Part shown: positions 60,220-64,000 of the stretch, in pieces
Position numbering within the stretch: the first letter of the stretch is position 1
Layout: the number at the start of each line of letters is the position of its first letter
From: Bog-159 sp035499555
Lineage (GTDB): Bacteria > Acidobacteriota > Terriglobia > Bryobacterales > Bryobacteraceae
Direction of reading: 5' to 3'
Assembly: GCA_035499555.1 (NCBI GenBank)
Contig: DATJYO010000090.1
Coordinates: 62,001-126,000 of the forward strand
DNA: 64,000 nt
Made by a program: the position numbers and the translations under genes
Notes under the pieces: model-generated
Database searches by the model: none
Told to the model about the DNA's origin: nothing
Seen by the model: the letters and a program-made list of their open reading frames with translations, nothing else

Positions 60220-60726
60220 ATGATCGACGCCGCCGTGGTGACCATCAGCGATTCGGCGCACGCCGGCACGCGCGCGGACGCCTCCGGCCCGGCCGTCTGC
60301 CAGAGGCTCGAACAATTGGGGTGGCGCGTACCTGTTACTGAAGTCCTCCCCGATGACCGGCCCCTGATCGAATCCCGGCTGGCGGCGCTGGCGGACAGCC
60401 ATCGGGTAAACGTCATCTTAACCACCGGCGGAACCGGGGTGGCCGCGCGGGACGTTACGCCGGAAGCCACCCGTGCGATCCTGCACAAAGAGATCCCCGG
60501 TTTCGGCGAGCTGATGCGCGCGGTCGGGCTGCGCTTCACTCCGCGGGCGGCGCTTTCCCGCGCTACCGCGGGCACTCGCGGCGATGTGGTGATCGTAAAC
60601 CTGCCCGGCTCCCCCAAGGGCGCGGTCGAATCTCTGGATGCTATCGTGGAATTAGTGCCCCACGTGGTCGACCTCCTGCAAGGCCGCACCGGGCACCCGG
60701 ACCCGCAACGTTTTGGCAATTCATAA
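60220..60726 (+). CDS. MogA/MoaB family molybdenum cofactor protein
   Basis: The 168-residue protein has AAVVTISDSAHAGTRADASG, VNVILTTGGTGVAARDVTPEA and VNLPGSPKGAVESLDAIVEL. These are the molybdopterin-binding (MoCF) motifs. The family adenylates molybdopterin before metal insertion; MoaB relatives can also be inactive. It starts immediately after the kinase-like stop and overlaps nothing downstream (the VWA start is 13 bases on). Confidence 0.92.
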   Translation: MIDAAVVTISDSAHAGTRADASGPAVCQRLEQLGWRVPVTEVLPDDRPLIESRLAALADSHRVNVILTTGGTGVAARDVTPEATRAILHKEIPGFGELMRAVGLRFTPRAALSRATAGTRGDVVIVNLPGSPKGAVESLDAIVELVPHVVDLLQGRTGHPDPQRFGNS

Positions 60727-60739
60727 CGTCAGGAATCTC

Positions 60740-61831
60740 ATGACCACCACTCGATCGCTGCTCGCCATTTTCGTGGCGGCGGGCCTGTTCGCGCAGAATC
60801 CGCCGAATGCCAACAAGGCGCAGGAGGAGCCCGTACCGGTTCCGGCTCCCATCCGCGTGTCCGTGGACGTGGTGGTGGCTCCGGTAACCGTCCTGGATCA
60901 CAACGGCGACTACGTGGATGGGCTGCTGCCGGCGCAGTTCCACCTGTTCGACAACGATAAGGAACAGGACATCAAGGTGGACGTTGCGTTTCCGCCGATC
61001 TCCATGGTGATCGCCGTGCAAGCCAACGACAAGGTCGAGTCGATCCTGCCGCAAATTCGAAAGATCGGCCCTATGATCCGGCCGCTGATTACCGGCGACG
61101 GCGGCGAGTCTGCCCTGCTGGCCTTCGATTCGCGCATCCGCCTGCTGCAGGATTTTACGCCGGACGGCGACAAGATCGAAGCGGCGCTCAAGAAGATTCA
61201 GCCGGGCAGCAGCCAGAATCGCATGATCGACGCGGTGGAGGAGGGCGTCCGCATGCTGCGCAGCCGCCCGCCGAACCGCCGGCGTGTGCTGCTCCTGATC
61301 AGCGAAACGCGCGATCGGTCGAGTGAAGCCCGCGTGCGGGAGACCCTGATCACCGCTCAGATTTCGAACGTGAGCATCTACACCGTGGATATTTCGCGCG
61401 TGGTGACCAGCATTATGTCGCCCGCCGACCCGGGCCGCCCCGATAATCGCCCGCCGGCCATGACGCCGGTTCCCTCCAATTCGGTAGCCACCCCAAATAC
61501 CGTGATGCAGATGACCGGCAGCGACGGCGGCAGCGCCCAGTTCATCCCCCTGATGATCGAGATTTTCAAGGACGCCAAGTCCATCTTCGTGAAAAACCCA
61601 TCCGATGTCTTCACGCGGGGTACCGGCGGCGAGCAGTACGGCTTCATGCGCCAGCGCGGGCTGGAAGACGCCCTCGAACGCATTGGCTCGGAACTGCACA
61701 GCCAGTACATGGTGTCCTACAATCCCAACAATAAAAGCGAAGGCGGCTTCCATCAGATCCGCGTGGAGATCGCGGGCCGGCGGAATCTGACGGCCAAGAC
61801 GCGGCCGGGATATTGGTTGGGAGCTAAGTAG
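60740..61831 (+). CDS. VWFA-related acidobacterial domain protein
   Basis: The 363-residue protein has a signal peptide (TTTRSLLAIFVAAGLFAQ) and the VWFA-related domain found widely in Acidobacteria: VSVDVVVAPVTVLDHNGDYVDG, FHLFDNDKEQDIKVDV, RRRVLLLISETRDRSSEA and a C-terminal LHSQYMVSYNPNNKSEGGFH, KTRPGYWLG. The usual metal-binding DxSxS is replaced by VIAVQANDKVESI, so the MIDAS site is absent. The function of the family is unknown. I start it at ATG 60740; an in-frame ATG at 60713 adds nine residues. Confidence 0.88.
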   Translation: MTTTRSLLAIFVAAGLFAQNPPNANKAQEEPVPVPAPIRVSVDVVVAPVTVLDHNGDYVDGLLPAQFHLFDNDKEQDIKVDVAFPPISMVIAVQANDKVESILPQIRKIGPMIRPLITGDGGESALLAFDSRIRLLQDFTPDGDKIEAALKKIQPGSSQNRMIDAVEEGVRMLRSRPPNRRRVLLLISETRDRSSEARVRETLITAQISNVSIYTVDISRVVTSIMSPADPGRPDNRPPAMTPVPSNSVATPNTVMQMTGSDGGSAQFIPLMIEIFKDAKSIFVKNPSDVFTRGTGGEQYGFMRQRGLEDALERIGSELHSQYMVSYNPNNKSEGGFHQIRVEIAGRRNLTAKTRPGYWLGAK

Positions 61832-62768
61832 AACGCATCGACTCCAGGGTGCGCTGAATCCCTTCGTCGTAGCTCGTCTTGTGCACTGTGCCGAGTTTGC
61901 GGCGCAGCTTCTCATCGTCCAGCAGGACCGGCGTCTCCTGCAGGTACAACATCTCCGGTAGCTCGCGAACGATGGGATCGAACCAGCCCAGCATGCGCAA
62001 CAACGTGCGACCCGCGCCGCGGAACTTGGGTTGGCGGCCGGCGGCCTGGTAGACCTTCTGGATGAATCCCGATCCGGTGATCTCGCCCGGTCCGGCAAAG
62101 TGCCAGGCTTCGCCATAGCAGTCCTCCCGAGAGGCGAGTTCGGTGATCACCGGCCCCGCATCCGGGACGAACACGAACTCGTGCGGCGTGCTGGCGGGCC
62201 CGATCCAGGTAGCGGTCTTGCCGTCCAGCGCCCCGCGAAAAATGCGGCCCGCCAGGCTGCCCTCACTGTGCGGACCGTAGAAGTCCGGCAGCCGCACCAC
62301 CAGGCTGCGCAGGCGTCCTTGAGCGCCCGCCTCCATCGCCAGGTCCTCCTGCTCTTTACGCATTCTGCCTTTGAACGAAACCGGCGCCCGCGGGTGTGTC
62401 TCCGCCACGTACTTGGTCTGCGGAACGCCGTAGCTGTAGACGCCGCTGATCACCACCAGCCGCTTCACGCCCGCCGCCTGCGCTGCGGCTACCGTGATTC
62501 GCATCAGTTTCGGATGTAGTTCGAAAGCGTTGTACGGCACGCCGACCGCATAAATGATCGTGTCTACGCCCCGCGCGGCCTGCCCGGCGCCGCCTGCGTC
62601 ACCGAGATCCGCGGGCACCACTTCGGCGTGCCCCAGATTTCCGAATGCTTCGACGAGCTTCGCGCGGGATCGTCCCACCACGCGAAACGGGATGCCGCGC
62701 CGGTCCAACTCCAGGCCCACCACGCGGCCGATGGCGCCGCCCGCGCCAAAAATCGCAACCTTGTCCAT
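61824..62768 (-). CDS. NAD-dependent epimerase/dehydratase (SDR) family protein
   Basis: The 314-residue protein has the Rossmann motif VAIFGAGGAIGRVVGLEL, the DTIIYAVGVPYN segment, VVISGVYSYGVPQTKY in the catalytic Ser/Tyr position, and RLPDFYGPHSEGSLAGRIF. It looks like an extended SDR of the nucleoside-sugar epimerase or NmrA type. The expected Tyr-x3-Lys may be changed (the nearest candidate is Y-V-A-E, without Lys at +4), so activity is uncertain. It overlaps the VWA 3' end by eight bases. Confidence 0.85.
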   Translation of the reverse strand: MDKVAIFGAGGAIGRVVGLELDRRGIPFRVVGRSRAKLVEAFGNLGHAEVVPADLGDAGGAGQAARGVDTIIYAVGVPYNAFELHPKLMRITVAAAQAAGVKRLVVISGVYSYGVPQTKYVAETHPRAPVSFKGRMRKEQEDLAMEAGAQGRLRSLVVRLPDFYGPHSEGSLAGRIFRGALDGKTATWIGPASTPHEFVFVPDAGPVITELASREDCYGEAWHFAGPGEITGSGFIQKVYQAAGRQPKFRGAGRTLLRMLGWFDPIVRELPEMLYLQETPVLLDDEKLRRKLGTVHKTSYDEGIQRTLESMRST

Positions 62769-62828
62769 AATTGCTATGGTCTCAGAATGACACAGGCGTC
62801 AGAATGGACCCCTGCCCGATAGCGATCT

Positions 62829-64000
62829 TCAGGGAGCTGCGCTTCGGGGCAGGACCTCGAATAACGTGTTGCTGACCAGCGTGCCGTGCGGCGTCACAAC
62901 CTGGACCTTGCCGTTCGTCGCGCCTGCCGGGACGGTCGCGCGGATGGCAGTCGCGGAGATCACCGTAAAAGCCGCCGCTACTCCGTTGAATGTGACGCTG
63001 CTGGTTCCGGCCAAGTTGTTACCCAAGATCGTAATTGAAGTCCCGGTCCGGCCGAAGTAAGGGACGGTTCTGATGAATGGCCCCAAGCCCATCGAGATCT
63101 GAAATAGCGTGCCGTATCCGTAGTAACCACCTTCGAACGCTACGCCGTAGAAGTTCCCGTCCGTGGCTTGCATCAATCCTCCGATATTGCCGCCATCGGT
63201 TAGATTGAATGCGTGCAATGTGGTCAGGGCGCCCGCCGGGGTGATCTGAAAAACCGTGCCATGGATGTCGGTGCCGTCTCCGCTAGTGGTCCCGTAGAAA
63301 TTACCGTCGGTACCCTCGACCAATGCCGCTTCGGGGCACGAGCCGTCATTGCCGTCGAAGTTATGCAGCACCTTGAATACTCCTTCGCGATTGACACGGA
63401 ACACCGTGCCATTAGAAGAACCGCCGCCGCCGGCACAGGCGGCGCCATAAAAGTTTCCGTCGCTCGCCTGCAACAGCTCCCCATAAATGCGGGAGCCATC
63501 GCTGATCTGGAAGCTTGCGATATCCGTCAATCCGCCGGTGGAAGTGATGGAATAAATGACGCCGTCGCCGAAGAACCCCCTGAATTTGTCGGGCCGTATA
63601 GCAATCCGTTACTGGCCTGAATCAACCCGGCATCCGGAAGCGAGCCGTTGGCATTCGAAAAGCTGTCCAGCGAGGTGAAGGCGCCATCGGGAGTGATCGC
63701 AAAAGTCGTGCCGTAGTTAAAGTCGCCTCCCAGCGAAGTCACTCCGTACAAGCTGCCGTTGAAGCCCAGGACCAGGGTGCCGTTTGGGTAGGCGCCGTCG
63801 GCCCCGGTAAAACTGTGCAGCCTGGTGAACGTTCCGGCGGGGGTGATGCGGAATACGGTGCCGCCGTCGGCGCAACAAACTCCGTTCAAAGACGCGACAC
63901 CGTACAACGCCCCTTGTGGAACCAAAATCAGTCCCCCGGCCAAGGCGCCATCAAGATCGGTAAAGCTGTGGATGACGCTCAGCGCGCGGTGCGGTGACAT
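62829..64000 (-). CDS. GloVer tandem-repeat protein with IPT/TIG domain, partial and frameshifted
   Basis: This coding region has repeats of the type GLIQASNGLLYGPTNSGG, ELLQASDGNFYGAACAGG, LVEGTDGNFYGTTSGDG and LMQATDGNFYGVAFEGG, each followed by GTVFRI or TLFQI strands. This is the extracellular GloVer beta-propeller-like family. It ends with an IPT/TIG domain (about 62846-63100: GTSITILGNNLAGTSSVTFNGV). A one-base loss within a run of five C's (63576-63580, G on the coding strand) splits it into two frames. A sixth base restores continuity with FFGDGVIYSITSTGG. The 5' end is beyond the right edge. Confidence 0.86.

Overview
The window looks like chromosomal DNA of an acidobacterium of the Bryobacterales / Solibacter type. 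It is GC-rich and densely packed, and it carries families typical of that group: a PadR-linked ADOP/FtsX permease, a TonB receptor with an N-terminal carboxypeptidase-regulatory domain, a VWFA-related acidobacterial protein, a kelch-like GloVer tandem-repeat protein, an S8 protease ending in NIVWGT repeats, and many Tat- or Sec-exported proteins. No rRNA, tRNA, CRISPR array, insertion sequence or prophage was seen, and no stretch above 300 bases lacks a gene. Taxonomy is inferred from gene content only. | Layout. 1-3341: vitamin B12 salvage, with the 5' part of a PduO-type cobalamin adenosyltransferase running off the left edge, a small coiled-coil ORF, a BtuB-like receptor under a cobalamin riboswitch, and a divergent EVE-domain gene. 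3445-8550: a membrane ORF with an in-frame amber stop, then a PDZ/7TM/GAF/PAS histidine kinase overlapping a sigma-54-type response regulator. 8562-12226: a decayed ADOP permease beside an intact padR-ADOP pair. 12491-19705 (minus strand): lepA, a YjbR protein, an MFS exporter, an SGNH hydrolase, an aldo/keto reductase, a Tat-exported Gfo/Idh/MocA oxidoreductase and an exported DinB-fold protein. 19762-24301: enoyl-CoA hydratase, ribH-nusB, a WYL regulator, a small membrane protein and an ABC-F ATPase. 24291-30517: a DUF899 protein, two metallo-beta-lactamase-fold hydrolases, a minus-strand run (CopD-like membrane protein, two HtrA-like proteases without signal peptides, a LuxR protein with a degenerate receiver), and a DegT aminotransferase. 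30492-37586: a very large GGDEF protein with OB-like repeats, a Tat-exported TIM-barrel protein, a GH20-like hydrolase and a helical-repeat protein. | 37583-41267 (minus strand) is a compact phosphonate operon: a FAD oxidoreductase, phosphonoacetaldehyde hydrolase (PhnX), an OPA-type permease and a PhnZ-like HD protein, with no PhnW transaminase beside it. 41510-46899 (plus strand) is a two-gene unit: a 596-residue protein with a CGPC motif, and a 1194-residue activase with two ASKHA ATPase domains. It resembles the 2-hydroxyacyl-CoA dehydratase activation machinery, but no dehydratase gene lies next to it. These two units are the most interesting biology here. | 46903-55197: a secreted thioredoxin-like protein, an HExxH metalloprotease-like protein, an MFS exporter, a YCII-related protein with a frameshifted ECF sigma factor, an M20 peptidase and a transaldolase. 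55372-64000: the S8 protease, a polytopic membrane protein, a tight run of helical-repeat protein, acetate kinase-like protein, MogA-like protein and VWA protein, then a minus-strand epimerase and a GloVer-repeat protein cut by the right edge and broken by a one-base homopolymer shift. | Several genes look decayed or hold an unusual residue at a key position: the amber stop near 3847, the ADOP remnant, GAFTSA in place of GAFTGA, the aldo/keto reductase without its catalytic His, the LuxR protein without its phosphoacceptor Asp, and the two frameshifts.
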